From the NCBI RefSeq assembly GCF_032854445.1, contig NW_027018444.1:1-26155 (forward strand): DNA of 26,155 bases. Reading direction: 5' to 3'. Below are positions 9,341-21,415 of this stretch, in pieces. Position numbers and translations under genes: made by a program. This DNA comes from Liolophura sinensis (lineage: Eukaryota > Mollusca > Polyplacophora > Chitonida > Chitonidae). The notes under the pieces are model-generated. The model was not told the DNA's origin and ran no database searches. It saw nothing but the letters and a program-made list of their open reading frames with translations. Positions within the stretch are counted from its first letter, which is position 1, and every line of letters starts with the position of its first letter.

Positions 9341-9890
9341 CGTCACAAAATACGTCGGATTAGCCTCTTACCAGCACCACTGGAACAGTTTGTAAACTTT
9401 TGCATTTTTGCCTGGTCTTTTTGTTAATTGAAATCGGCTACACTGTACTCTGTACAATCGCGACTGGTCATTACTATATTCAACTTTTGACTATAAGTTA
9501 TGTGCCCTTCGGTAGCCCAGAAGACCTGAAATCTTTGGGCTAAGCCCATTTAACTCACCCAGCATTTGCCTTACTTCTAAGTGCAAGACAATCTCAATGT
9601 CTTTATCTACGTGTAGAAAAACCAGACCATTTTTACGTGAAAAACACAAGGTACTTGATACAGTCTGCTGTAAAAAGTACAACTGACCACAGACCCACAT
9701 GAATAAGGTGCCAAAAGGATGCGGAATTGAGCCAGGCATCGGCAGCTGTTGAAAAATTGCAAATATCCCAGGTTTCCATGGAGTAAGAGCCGTTGCTGGG
9801 CACGTGATTATGACATAAATGATCATTCAATTGTCACTACAGGCAAAAGTATTGGTCGGAGAGCAACGCGGTTTGCACCATTCGATTTGT
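9341..9890. repeat. Monomer 18 (type p3)
   Basis: Second copy of monomer 3 with the same private ccagcaccac, cagcatttgcc and catttttacg, and the 550-bp length. Confidence 0.95.
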
Positions 9891-10440
9891 CGTCACAAAA
9901 TACGTCGGATTAGCCTCTTACCAGCAGAACTGGAACAGTTTTTCCACTTTTGCATTTTTGCCTGTTCTTTTTGTTAATTGAAACCGGCTACACTGCACTC
10001 TGTACAATCGCGACTGGTCATTACTATATTCAACTTTTGACTATGAGTTATGTGCCCTTCGGTAGCCCAGAAGACCTGAAATCTTTGGGCTAAGCCCCTT
10101 TAACTCACCCAGCAATTGCCTTACTTCTAAGTGCAAGACAATCTCAATGTCTTTATCTACGTGTAGAAAAACCACACCATTTGTACGTGAAAAACACAAG
10201 GTACTTGATGCAGTCTGCTGTAAAAAGTACAACTGACCACAGACCCACATGAATAAGGTGCCAAAAGGATGCGGAATTGAGCCAGGCATCGGCAGCTGTT
10301 GAAAAATTGCAAATATCCCAGGTTTCCATGGAGTAAGAGCCGTTGCTGGGCACGTGATTATGACATAAATGATCATTCAATTGTCACTGCAGGCAAAAGT
10401 ATTGGTCGGAGAGCAACGCGGTTTGCACCATTCGATTTGT
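9891..10440. repeat. Monomer 19 (type p4)
   Basis: Second copy of monomer 4 with gactatgag, agcccctttaac and gatgcagtctg. The four compensating indels of monomer 4 are absent. Confidence 0.95.
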
Positions 10441-10988
10441 CGTCACAAAATACGTCGGATTAGCCTCTTACCAGCAGAACTGGAACAGTTTTTCCACTTT
10501 TGCATTTTTGCCTGTTCTTTTTGTTAATTGAAACCGGCTACACTGCACTCTGTACAATCGCGACTAGTCATTACTATATTCAACTTTTGACTATAAGTTA
10601 TGTGCCCTTCGGTAGCCCAGAAGACGTCAAATCTTTGGGCCAAGCCCATTTAACTCACCCAGCAATTGCCTTACTTCTAAGTGCAAGACAATCTCAATGT
10701 CTTTATCTACGTGTAGAAAAACCACACCATTTGTACGTAAAAACACAAGGTACTTGATACAGTCTGCTGTGAAAAGTACAACTAAACACTGACCCACATT
10801 TATAAGGTGCCAAAAGATGTGGAATTGAGCCAGGCATCGGCAGCTGTTAAAAAATTGCAAATATCCCTGGTTTCCATGGAGTAAGAGCCGTTGCTGGGCA
10901 CGTGATTATGACATCAATGATCATTGATCTGTCGCTACAGCCAAAAGTATTGGTCGGAGAGCAACGCGGTTTGCACCATTCGATTTCT
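10441..10988. repeat. Monomer 20 (type p5)
   Basis: Second copy of monomer 5. It has a private cgactagtc in the otherwise invariant block (other monomers have cgactggtc). It is 548 bp because gtaaaaacac lacks one a. Confidence 0.95.
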
Positions 10989-11537
10989 CGTCACAAAATA
11001 CGTCGGATTAGCCTCTTACTAGTAGCACTGGAACAGTTTTTCCACTTTTGCATTTTTGCTTCGTCTTTTTGTTAATTGAAATCGGCTAAACTGTACTCTG
11101 TACAATCGCGACTGGTCATTACTATATTCAACTTTTGACTATAAGTTATGTGCCCTTCGGTAGCCCAGAAGACCTGAAATCTTTGGGCTAAGCCCATTTA
11201 ACTCACCCAGCAATTGCCTTACTTCTAAGTGCAAGACAATCTCAATGTCTTTATCTACGTGTAGAAAAACCACACCATTTGTAGGTGAAAAACACAAGGT
11301 ACTTAATACAGTCTGCTGTAAAAAGTACAACTGAACACTGACCCACTTCAGTAAGGTGCCAAAAGATGCGGAATTGAGCCAGGCATCGGCAGCTGTTGAA
11401 AAATTGCAAATTTCCCTGGTTTCCATGGAGTAAGAGCCGTTGCTGGGCACGTGATTATAACATCAATTATCAATTAATTGTCACTACAGCCAAAAGTATT
11501 GGTCGGAGAGCAACGCGGTTTGCACCATTCGATTTCT
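10989..11537. repeat. Monomer 21 (type p6, ends like p7)
   Basis: Matches monomer 6 through gtaggtgaaaaac and tcaattatcaattaattgtc, then has a at 11483 as monomer 7 does, not the g of monomer 6. This is the likely seam where one monomer was lost. It also has acttaatac where monomer 6 has acttgatac. Confidence 0.94.
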
Positions 11538-12086
11538 CGTCACAAAATACGTCGGATTAGCCTCTTACCAGCAGCACTGGAACAGTTTGTAAACTTTTGC
11601 ATTTTTGCCTGGTCTTTTTGTTAATTGAAATCGGCTACACTGTACTCTGTACAATCGCGACTGGTCATTACTATATTCAACTTTTGACTATAAGTTATGT
11701 GCCCTTCGGTAGCCCAGAAGACGTCAAATCTTTCGGCTAAGCCCATTTAACTCACCCAGCAATTGCCTTACTTCTAAGTGCAAGACAATCTCAATGTCTT
11801 TATCTACGTGTAGAAAAACCACACCATTTGTACGTGAAAAACACAAGGTACTTGATACAGTCTGCTGTAAAAAGTACAACTGACCACAGACCCACATGAA
11901 TAAGGTGCCAAAAGATGCGGAATTGAGCCAGGCATCGGCAGCTGTTGAAAAATTGCAAATATCCCTGGTTTCCATGGAGTAAGAGCCGTTGCTGGGCACG
12001 TGATTATGACATCAATGATCATTCAATTGTCACCACAGGCAAAAGTATTGGTCGGAGAGCAACGCGGTTTGCACCATTCGATTTGT
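11538..12086. repeat. Monomer 22 (type p8)
   Basis: Second copy of monomer 8, with tttcggc and gtcaccacaggc. From here the offset to copy A is exactly 7686 bp. Confidence 0.95.
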
Positions 12087-12634
12087 CGTCACAAAATACG
12101 TCGGATTAGCCTCTTACCAGCAGCACTGGAACAGTTTTTCCACTTTTGCATTTTTGCCTGGTCTTTTTGTTAATTGAAACCGGCTAAACTGTACTCTGTA
12201 CAATCGCGACTGGTCATTACTATATTCAACTTTTGACTATAAGTTATGTGCCCTTCGGTAGCCCAGAAGACCTGAAATCTTTGGGCTAAGCCCATTCAAC
12301 TCACCCAGCAATTGCATTACTTCTAAGTGCAAGACAATCTCAATGTCTTTATCTACGTGTAGAAAAACCACACCATTTGTACATAAAAAACACAAGGTAC
12401 TTGATACAGTCTGCTGTAAAAAGTACAACTAAACACTGACCCACATTTATAAGGTGCCAAAAGATGTGGAATTGGGCCAGGCATCGGCAGCTGTTAAAAA
12501 TTGCAAATATCCCTGGTTTCCATGGAGTAAGAGCCGTTGCTGGGCACGTGATTATGACATCAATGATTATTGATCTGTCGCTACAGCCAAAAGTATTGGT
12601 CGGAGAGCAACGCGGTTTGCACCATTCGATTTCT
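12087..12634. repeat. Monomer 23 (type p9)
   Basis: Second copy of monomer 9, with cattcaactc, caattgcatt, the broken palindrome tcaatgattattgatc and the 548-bp length. Confidence 0.95.
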
Positions 12635-13183
12635 CGTCACAAAATACGTCGGATTAGCTTCTTACTAGTAGCACTGGAACAGTTTTTTCACTTTTGCATT
12701 TTTGCTTCGTCTTTTTGTTAATTGAAATCGGCTAAACTGTACTCTGTACAATCGCGACTGGTCATTACTATATTCAACTTTTGACTATAAGTTATGTGCC
12801 CTTCGGTAGCCCAGAAGACGTCAAATCTTTGGGCTAAGCCCATTTAACTCACCCAGCAATTGCCTTACTTCTAAGTGCAAGACAATCTCAATGTCTTTAT
12901 CTACGTGTAGAAAAACCACACCATTTGTACGTGAAAAACACAAGGTACTTGATACAGTCTGCTGTAAAAAGTACAACTGAACACTAACCCACTTCAGTAA
13001 GGTGCCAAAAGATGCGGAATTGAGCCAGGCATCGGCAGCTGTTGAAAAATTGCAAATTTCCCTGGTTTCCATGGAGTAAGAGCCGTTGCTACGCACGTGA
13101 TAATGACATAAATGATCATTCAATTGTCGCTACAGCCAAAAGTATTGGTCGGAGAGCAACGCGGATTGCACCATTCGATTTCT
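12635..13183. repeat. Monomer 24 (type p10)
   Basis: Second copy of monomer 10, with gttttttcac, tgctacgcacgtgataatg and gcggattgcacc. Confidence 0.95.
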
Positions 13184-13732
13184 CGTCACAAAATACGTCG
13201 GATTAGGCTCTTACTAGTAGCACTGGAACAGTTTTTCCACTTTTGCATTTTTGCCTGGTCTTTTTGTTAGTTGAAATCGGCTACACTGTACTCTGTACAA
13301 TCGCGACTGGTCATTACTATATTCAACTTTTGACTATAAGTTATGTGCCCTTCGGTAGCCCAGAAGACCTGAAATCTTTGGGCCATGCCCATTTAACTCA
13401 CCCAGCAATTGTCTTACTTCTAAGTGCAAGACAATCTCAATGTCTTTATCTACGTGTAGAAAAACCAGACCATTTGTACATAAAAAACACAAGGTACTTG
13501 ATACAGTCTGCTGTAAAAAGTACAACAAAACACTGACCCACATTTTTAAGGTGCCAAAAGATGCAGAATTGGGCCAGGCATAGGCAGCTGTTAAAAAATT
13601 GCAAATATCCCTGGTTTCCATGGAGTAAGAGCCGTTGCTGGGCACGTGATTATGACATCAATGATCATTGATCTTTCGCTACAGCCAAAAGTATTCGTCG
13701 GAGAGCAACGCGGTTTGCACCATTCGATTTCT
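13184..13732. repeat. Monomer 25 (type p11)
   Basis: Second copy of monomer 11, including the shared gtattcgtcgg near its right end. It has gtgcaagacaat, not the private g of monomer 11. Confidence 0.95.
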
Positions 13733-14281
13733 CGTCACAAAATACGTCGGATTAGCCTCTTACAAGAAGCACTGGAACAGTTTTTCCACTTTTGCATTTT
13801 TGCCTGGTCTTTTTGTTAATTGAAATCGGCTACACTGTACTCTGTACAATCGCGACTGGTCATTACTATATTCAACTTTTGACTATAAGTTATGTGCCCT
13901 TCGGTAGCCCAGAAGACGTCAAATCTTTGGGCCAAGCCCATTTAACTCACCCAGCAATTGCCTTACTTCTAAGTGCAAGACAATCTCAATGTCTTTATCT
14001 ACGTGTAGAAAAACCACACCATTTGTACGTGAAAACCACAAGGTACTTGATACAGTCTGCTGTAAAAAGTACAACTGAACACTGACCCACTTCAGTAAGG
14101 TGCCAAAAGATGCGGAATTGAGCCAGGCATCGGCAGCTGTTGAAAAATTGCAAATTTCCCTGGTTTCCATGGAGTAAGAGCCGTTGCTGGGCACGTGATT
14201 ATGACATAAATGATCATTCAATTGTCACTACAGGCAAAAGTATTGGTCGGAGAGCAACGCGGTTTGCACCATTCGATTTGT
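13733..14281. repeat. Monomer 26 (type p12)
   Basis: Second copy of monomer 12, with cttacaagaagcac and gtgaaaaccacaagg. Confidence 0.95.
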
Positions 14282-14829
14282 CGTCACAAAATACGTCGGA
14301 TTAGCCTCTTACCAGCAGCACTGGAACAGTTTTTCCACTTTTGCATTTTTACCTGGTCTTTTTGTTAATTGAAATCGGCTACACTGTACTCTGTACAATC
14401 GCGACTGGTCATTACTATATTCAACTTTTGACTTTAAGTTATGTGCCCTTCGGTAGCCCAGAAGACGTCAAATCTTTGGGCTAAGCCCATTTAACTCACC
14501 CAGCAATTGTCTTACTTCTAAGTCCAAGACAATCTCAATGTCTTTATCTACGTGTAGAAAAACCACACCATTTGTACATAAAAAACACAAGGTACTTGAT
14601 ACAGTCTGCTGTAAAAAGTACAACTAAACACTGACCCACATTTATAAGGTGCCAAAAGATGTGGAATTGGGCCAGGCATCGGCAGCTGTTAAAAATTGCA
14701 AATATCCCTGGTTTCCATGGAGTAAGAGCCGTTGCTGGGCACGTGATTATGACATCAATGATCATTGATCTGTCGCTACAGCCAAAAGTATTGGTCGGAG
14801 AGCAACGCGGTTTGCACCATTCGATTTCT
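14282..14829. repeat. Monomer 27 (type p13)
   Basis: Second copy of monomer 13. It has a private gactttaag where almost all others have gactataag. 548 bp. Confidence 0.95.
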
Positions 14830-15378
14830 CGTCACAAAATACGTCGGATTAGCTTCTTACTAGTAGCACTGAAACAGTTTTTCCACTTTTGCATTTTTGC
14901 TTCGTCTTTTTGTTAATTGAAATCGGCTACACTGTACTCTGTACAATCGCGACTGGTCATTACTATATTCAACTTTTGACTATAAGTTATGTGCCCTTCG
15001 GTAGCCCAGAAGACCTGAAATCTTTGGGCCATGCCCATTTAACTCACCCAGGAATTGTCTTACTTCTAAGTCCAAGACAATCTCAATGTCTTTATCTACG
15101 TGTAGAAAAACCAGACCATTTGTATATAAAAAACACAAGGTACTTGATACAGTCTGCTGTAAAAAGTACAACTAAACACTGACCCATATTTTTAAGGTGC
15201 CAAAAGATGCAGAATTGGGCCAGGCATCGGCAGCTATTAAAAAATTGCAAATATCCCTGGTTTCCATGGAGTAAGAGCCGTTGCTGGGCACGTGATTATG
15301 ACATCAATGATCAACTAATTGTCGCTACAGCCAAAAGTATTGGTCGGAGAGCAACGCGGTTTGCACCATTCGATTTCT
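14830..15378. repeat. Monomer 28 (p14 left, r right)
   Basis: Up to 15113 it equals monomer 14 (cactgaaacag, cccaggaattgtc). After that it carries ccagacc, gtatataaaa, acccatatttttaagg, cagctattaaaa and gatcaactaattgtc, the type r right half also seen in monomers 32 and 42. Confidence 0.93.
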
Positions 15379-15927
15379 CGTCACAAAATACGTCGGATTA
15401 GCCTCTTCCTAGTAGCACTGGAACAGTTTTTCCACTTTTGCATTTTTGCTCCGTCTTTTTGTTAATTGAAATCGGCTGAACTGTACTCTGTACAATCGCG
15501 ACTGGTCATTACTATATTCAACTTTTGACTATAAGTTATGTGCCCTTCGGTAGCCCAGAAGACGTCAAATCTTTGGGCTAAGCCCATTTAACTCACCCAG
15601 CAATTGCCTTACTTCTAAGTGCAAGACAATCTCAATGTCTTTATCTACGTGTAGAAAAACCACACCATTTGTACGTGAAAAACACAAGGTACTTAATACA
15701 GTCTGCTGTAAAAAGTACAACTGAACACTAACCCACTTCAGTAAGTTGCCAAAAGATGCGGAATTGAGCCAGGCATCGGCAGCTGTTGAAAAATTGCAAA
15801 TTTCCCTGGTTTCCATGGAGTAAGAGCCGTTGCTGAGCACGTGATTATGACATCAATGATCATTGATCTGTCGCTACAGCCAAAAGTATTGGTCGGAGAG
15901 CTACGCGGTTTGCACCATGCGATTTCT
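15379..15927. repeat. Monomer 29 (type q)
   Basis: Markers are cctcttcctag, gctccgtc, acttaatac, gaacactaaccc, cagtaagttgcc and gagctacgcgg. Related to monomers 33 and 43. Private ggctgaactg and ccatgcgatttc. Confidence 0.93.
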
Positions 15928-16476
15928 CGTCACAAAATACGTCGGATTAGCCTCTTTCCAGTAGCACTGGAACAGTTTTTCCACTTTTGCATTTTTGCTT
16001 CGTCTTTTTGTTAATTGAAATCGGCTAAACTGTACTCTGTACAATCGCGACTGGTCATTACTATATTCAACTTTTGACTATAAGTTATGTGCCCTTCGGT
16101 AGCCCAGAAGACGTCAAATCTTTGGGCTAAGCCCATTTAACTCACCCAGCAATTGCCTTACTTCTAAGTCCAAGACAATCTCAATGTCTTTATCTACGTG
16201 TAGAAAAACCACACCATTTGTACGTGAAAAACACAAGGTACTTGATACAGTCTGCTGTGAAAAGTACAACTGAACACTAACCCACTTCAGTAAGGTGCCA
16301 AAAGATGCGGAATTGAGCCAGGCATCGGCAGCTGTTGAAAAATTGCAAATTTCCCTGGTTTCCATGGAGTAAGAGCCGTTGCTGGGCACGTGATTATGAC
16401 ATAAATGATCATTCAATTGTCACTACAGGCAAAAGTATTGGTCGGAGAGCAACGCGGTTTGCACCATTCGATTTGT
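15928..16476. repeat. Monomer 30 (q-like left, p12-like right end)
   Basis: The left part has cctctttccag, gcttcgtc and ggctaaactg. The right end reads ataaatgatcattcaattg then cactacaggc, as in type p12. Like p12 it is followed by a p13 monomer. Confidence 0.9.
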
Positions 16477-17024
16477 CGTCACAAAATACGTCGGATTAGC
16501 CTCTTACCAGCAGCACTGGAACAGTTTTTCCACTTTTGCATTTTTACCTGGTCTTTTTGTTAATTGAAATCGGCTACACTGTACTCTGTACAATCGCGAC
16601 TGGTCATTACTATATTCAACTTTTGACTATAAGTTATGTGCCCTTCGGTAGCCCAGAAGACGTCAAATCTTTCGGCTAAGCCCATTTAACTCACCCAGCA
16701 ATTGTCTTACTTCTAAGTCCAAGACAATCTCAATGTCTTTATCTACGTGTAGAAAAACCACACCATTTGTACATAAAAAACACAAGGTACTTGATACAGT
16801 CTGCTGTAAAAAGTACAACTAAACACTGACCCACATTTATAAGGTGCCAAAAGATGTGGAATTGGGCCAGGCATCGGCAGCTGTTAAAAATTGCAAATAT
16901 CCCTGGTTTCCATGGAGTAAGAGCCGTTGCTGGGCACGTGATTATGACATCAATGATCATTGATCTGTCGCTACAGCCAAAAGTATTGGTCGGAGAGCAA
17001 CGCGGTTTGCACCATTTGATTTCT
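16477..17024. repeat. Monomer 31 (type p13)
   Basis: tttttacctggtc, tctttcggc, gtccaag, gttaaaaattgc; 548 bp. It has a private ccatttgatttc at the right end. Confidence 0.94.
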
Positions 17025-17573
17025 CGTCACAAAATACGTCGGATTAGCTTCTTACTAGTAGCACTGGAACAGTTTTTCCACTTTTGCATTTTTGCTTCGT
17101 CTTTTTGTTAATTGAAATCGGCTACACTGTACTCTGTACAATCGCGACTGGTCATTACTATATTCAACTTTTGACTATAAGTTATGTGCCCTTCGGTAGC
17201 CCAGAAGAGCTGAAATCTTTGGGCCATGCCCATTTAACTCACCCAGCAATTGTCTTACTTCTAAGTCCAAGACAATCTCAATGTCTTTATCTACGTGTAG
17301 AAAAACCACACCATTTGTACATAAAAAACACAAGGTACTTGATACAGTCTGCTGTAAAAAGTACAACTAAACACTGACCCATATTTTTAAGGTGCCAAAA
17401 GATGCAGAATTGGGCCAAGCATCGGCAGCTATTAAAAAATTGCAAATATCCCTGGTTTCCATGGAGTAAGAGCCGTTGCTGGGCACGTGATTATGACATC
17501 AATGATCAACTAATTGTCGCTACAGCCAAAAGTATTGGTCGGAGAGCAACGCGGTTTGCACCATTCGATTTTT
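17025..17573. repeat. Monomer 32 (type r)
   Basis: gcttcttactag, gcttcgtc, gggccatgccc, acccatatttttaagg, cagctattaaaa and gatcaactaattgtc. Private markers are gaagagctg, gggccaagcatcgg and gatttttcgtc. Confidence 0.93.
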
Positions 17574-18122
17574 CGTCACAAAATACGTCGGATTAGCCTC
17601 TTTCTAGTAGCACTGGAACAGTTTTTCCACTTTTGCATTTTTGCTCCGTCTTTTTGTTAATTGAAATCGGCTAAACTGTACTCTGTACAAGCGCGACTGG
17701 TCATTACTACATTCAACTTTTGACTATAAGTTATGTGCCCTTCGGTAGCCCAGAAGACGTCAAATCTTTGGGCTAAGCCCATTTAACTTACCCAGCAATT
17801 GCCTTACTTCTAAGTGCAAGACAATCTCATTGTCTTTATCTACGTGTAGAAAAACCACACCATTTGTACGTGAAAAACACAAGGTACTTAATACAGTCTG
17901 CTGTAAAAAGTACAACTGAACACTAACCCACTTCAGTAAGTTGCCAAAAGATGCGGAATTGAGCCAGGCATCGGCAGCTGTTGAAAAATTGCAAATTTCC
18001 CTGGTTTCAATGGAGTAAGAGCCGTTGCTGGGCACGTGATTATGACATCAATGATCATTGATCTTTCGCTACAGCCAAAAGTATTGGTCGGAGAGCTACG
18101 CGGTTTGCACCATTCGATTTCT
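17574..18122. repeat. Monomer 33 (type q)
   Basis: cctctttctag, gctccgtc, acttaatac, cagtaagttgcc and gagctacgcgg. It has two private changes in the invariant block (gtacaagcgcgac and actacattc) and catttaacttac, so it is the most diverged copy in that block. Confidence 0.93.
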
Positions 18123-18671
18123 CGTCACAAAATACGTCGGATTAGGCTCTTACTAGTAGCACTGGAACAGTTTTTCCACTTTTGCATTTTTGCTTCGTCT
18201 TTTTGTTAATTGAAATCGGCTAAACTGTACTCTGTACAATCGCGACTGGTCATTACTATATTCAACTTTTGACTATAAGTTATGTGCCCTTCGGTAGCCC
18301 AGAAGACGTCAAATCTTTGGGCTAAGCCCATTTAACTCACCCAGCAATTGCCTTACTTCTAAGTGCAAGACAATCTCAATGTCTTTATCTACGTGTAGAA
18401 AAACCACACCATTTGTACATAAAAAACACAAGGTACTTGATACAGTCTGCTGTAAAAAGTACAACTGAACACTAACCCACTTCAGTAAGGTGCCAAAAGA
18501 TGCGGAATTGAGCCAGGCATCGGCAGCTGTTGAAAAATTGCAAATTTCCCTGGTTTCCATGGAGTAAGAGCCGTTGCTACGCACGTGATTTTGACATAAA
18601 TGATCATTAAATTGTCGCTACAGCCAAAAGTATTGGTCGGAGAGCAACGCGGATTGCACCATTTGATTTCT
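18123..18671. repeat. Monomer 34 (p10-like)
   Basis: ggctcttactag, gcttcgtc, gaacactaaccc, tgctacgcacgtgattttg and gcggattgcacc. It differs from p10 by a short patch gtacataaaaaac and by ccatttgatttc. Confidence 0.9.
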
Positions 18672-19220
18672 CGTCACAAAATACGTCGGATTAGGCTCTT
18701 ACTAGTAGCACTGGAACAGTTTTTCCACTTTTGCATTTTTGCCTGGTCTTTTCGTTAATTGAAATCGGCTACACTGTACTCTGTACAATCGCGACTGGTC
18801 ATTACTATATTCAACTTTTGACTATAAGTTATGTGCCCTTCGGTAGCCCAGAAGACCTGAAATCTTTGGGCCAAGCCCATTTAACTCACCCAGCAATTGT
18901 CTTACTTCTAAGTCCAAGACAATCTCATTGTCTTTATCTACGTGTAGAAAAACCACACCATTTGTACATAAAAAACACAAGGTACTTGATACAGTCTGCT
19001 GTAAAAAGTACAACTAAACACTGACCCACATTTATAAGGTGCCAAAAGATGTGGAATTGGGCCAGGCATCGGCAGCTGTTGAAAAATTGCAAATTTCCCT
19101 GGTTTCCATGGAGTAAGAGCCGTTGCTACGCACGTGATAATGACATCAATGATCATTCAATTGTCGCTACAGCCAAAAGTATTGGTCGGAGAGCAACGCG
19201 CACTGCACCATTCGATTTCT
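18672..19220. repeat. Monomer 35 (mosaic, p13-like then p10-like)
   Basis: The middle has caattgtc, gtccaag, gtacataaaa and gatgtggaattggg, as in p13. After about 19061-19080 it switches to gttgaaaaattgcaaatttc and tgctacgcacgtgataatg, as in p10. Private markers are gtcttttcg and gcgcactgcacc. Confidence 0.9.
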
Positions 19221-19769
19221 CGTCACAAAATACGTCGGATTAGGCTCTTACTAGTAGCACTGGAACAGTTTTTTCACTTTTGCATTTTTGCCTGGTCTTT
19301 TTGTTAGTTGAAATCGGCTACACTGTACTCTGTACAATCGCGACTGGTCATTACTATATTCAACTTTTGACTATAAGTTATGTGCCCTTCGGTAGCCCAG
19401 AAGACCTGAAATCTTTGGGCCATGCCCATTTAACTCACCCAGCAATTGTCTTACTTCTAAGTGCAAGACAATCTCAATGTCTTTATCTACGTGTAGAAAA
19501 ACCAGACCATTTGTACATAAAAAACACAAGGTACTTGATACAGTCTGCTGTAAAAAGTACAACAAAACACTGACCCACATTTTTAAGGTGCCAAAAGATG
19601 CAGAATTGGGCCAGGCATAGGCAGCTGTTAAAAAATTGCAAATATCCCTGGTTTCCATGGAGTAAGAGCCGTTGCTGGGCACGTGATTATGACATCAATG
19701 ATCATTGATCTTTCGCTACAGCCAAAAGTATTGGTCGGAGAGCAACGCGGTTTGCACCATTCGATTTCT
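19221..19769. repeat. Monomer 36 (type p11)
   Basis: ggctcttactag, gttttttcac, gttagttg, gggccatgccc, ccagacc, ggcataggc and gatctttcgc. It starts the third 1646-bp trimer. Confidence 0.95.
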
Positions 19770-20318
19770 CGTCACAAAATACGTCGGATTAGCCTCTTAC
19801 AAGAAGCACTGGAACAGTTTTTCCACTTTTGCATTTTTGCCTCGTCTTTTTGTTAATTGAAATCGGCTACACTGTACTCTGTACAATCGCGACTGGTCAT
19901 TACTATATTCAACTTTTGACTATAAGTTATGTGCCCTTCGGTAGCCCAGAAGACGTCAAATCTTTGGGCCAAGCCCATTTAACTCACCCAGCAATTGCCT
20001 TACTTCTAAGTGCAAGACAATCTCAATGTCTTTATCTACGTGTAGAAAAACCACACCATTTGTACGTGAAAACCACAAGGTACTTGATACAGTCTGCTGT
20101 AAAAAGTACAACTGAACACTGACCCACTTCAGTAAGGTGCCAAAAGATGCGGAATTGAGCCAGGCATCGGCAGCTGTTGAAAAATTGCAAATTTCCCTGG
20201 TTTCCATGGAGTAAGAGCCGTTGCTGGGCACGTGATTATGACATAAATGATCATTCAATTGTCACTACAGGCAAAAGTATTGGTCGGAGAGCAACGCGGT
20301 TTGCACCATTCGATTTGT
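19770..20318. repeat. Monomer 37 (type p12)
   Basis: cttacaagaagcac and gtgaaaaccacaagg. It has gcctcgtc, shared with monomer 40 only, where monomers 12, 26 and 46 have gcctggtc. Confidence 0.95.
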
Positions 20319-20866
20319 CGTCACAAAATACGTCGGATTAGCCTCTTACCAGCAGCACTGGAACAGTTTTTCCACTTTTGCATTTTTACCTGGTCTTTTT
20401 GTTAATTGAAATCGGCTACACTGTACTCTGTACAATCGCGACTGGTCATTACTATATTCAACTTTTGACTATAAGTTATGTGCCCTTCGGTAGCCCAGAA
20501 GACGTCAAATCTTTCGGCTAAGCCCATTTAACTCACCCAGCAATTGTCTTACTTCTAAGTCCAAGACAATCTCAATGTCTTTATCTACGTGTAGAAAAAC
20601 CACACCATTTGTACATAAAAAACACAAGGTACTTGATACAGTCTGCTGTGAAAAGTACAACTAAACACTGACCCACATTTATAAGGTGCCAAAAGATGTG
20701 GAATTGGGCCAGGCATCGGCAGCTGTTAAAAATTGCAAATATCCCTGGTTTCCATGGAGTAAGAGCCGTTGCTGGGCACGTGATTATGACATCAATGATC
20801 ATTGATCTGTCGCTACAGCCAAAAGTATTGGTCGGAGAGCAACGCGGTTTGCACCATTCGATTTCT
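20319..20866. repeat. Monomer 38 (type p13)
   Basis: tttttacctggtc, tctttcggc and gttaaaaattgc; 548 bp. Confidence 0.95.
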
Positions 20867-21415
20867 CGTCACAAAATACGTCGGATTAGCTTCTTACTAG
20901 TAGCACTGGAACAGTTTTTCCACTTTTGCATTTTTGCTTCGTCTTTTTGTTAGTTGAAATCGGCTACACTGTACTCTGTACAATCGCGACTGGTCATTAC
21001 TATATTCAACTTTTGACTATAAGTTATGTGCCCTTCGGTAGCCCAGAAGACCTGAAATCTTTGGGCCATGCCCATTTAACTCACCCAGCAATTGTCTTAC
21101 TTCTAAGTGCAAGACAATCTCAATGTCTTTATCTACGTGTAGAAAAACCAGACCATTTGTACATAAAAAACACAAGGTACTTGATACAGTCTGCTGTAAA
21201 AAGTACAACAAAACACTGACCCACATTTTTAAGGTGCCAAAAGATGCAGAATTGGGCCAGGCATAGGCAGCTGTTAAAAAATTGCAAATATCCCTGGTTT
21301 CCATGGAGTAAGAGCCGTTGCTGGGCACGTGATTATGACATCAATGATCATTGATCTTTCGCTACAGCCAAAAGTATTGGTCGGAGAGCAACGCGGTTTG
21401 CACCATTCGATTTCT
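20867..21415. repeat. Monomer 39 (mosaic, r left end then p11)
   Basis: The first part has gcttcttactag and gcttcgtc as in type r (monomers 32 and 42). From gttagttg at 20949 it is p11 to the end. The switch lies in about 20943-20952. Monomer 48 is the same hybrid. Confidence 0.93.

Larger units (their letters stand above)
13184..14829. repeat. Trimer higher-order unit, copy 2
   Basis: Copy 2 of the 1646-bp unit, offset 7686 from copy 1, as part of the long repeat. Confidence 0.9.
8239..15113. repeat. Long higher-order repeat, copy B (monomers 16 to mid-28)
   Basis: Second copy of the long repeat. Monomers 16-21 correspond to 1-6 (offset about 8237) and monomers 22-27 to 8-13 (offset exactly 7686, which is 14 x 549). 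The match continues into monomer 28 and stops abruptly at 15114, where ccagacc replaces the ccacacc of copy A at 7428. Base order in this copy is cleaner than in the first 2.6 kb of copy A, so it is the better reference for types p1-p5. Confidence 0.92.
14282..15927. repeat. Second trio (p13-r-q), copy 1
   Basis: Monomers 27-29. They share tttttacctggtc, then gatcaactaattgtc, then cagtaagttgcc with monomers 31-33 (offset 2195) and 41-43 (offset 7683). Confidence 0.82.
16477..18122. repeat. Second trio (p13-r-q), copy 2
   Basis: Monomers 31-33, with the same marker order. The private changes in monomers 32 and 33 suggest it has not been homogenised recently. Confidence 0.82.
19221..20866. repeat. 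Trimer higher-order unit, copy 3
   Basis: Copy 3 is directly adjacent to copy 4 and shares gcctcgtc in its middle monomer with it. This shows that the two arose by a local tandem duplication. Confidence 0.9.
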
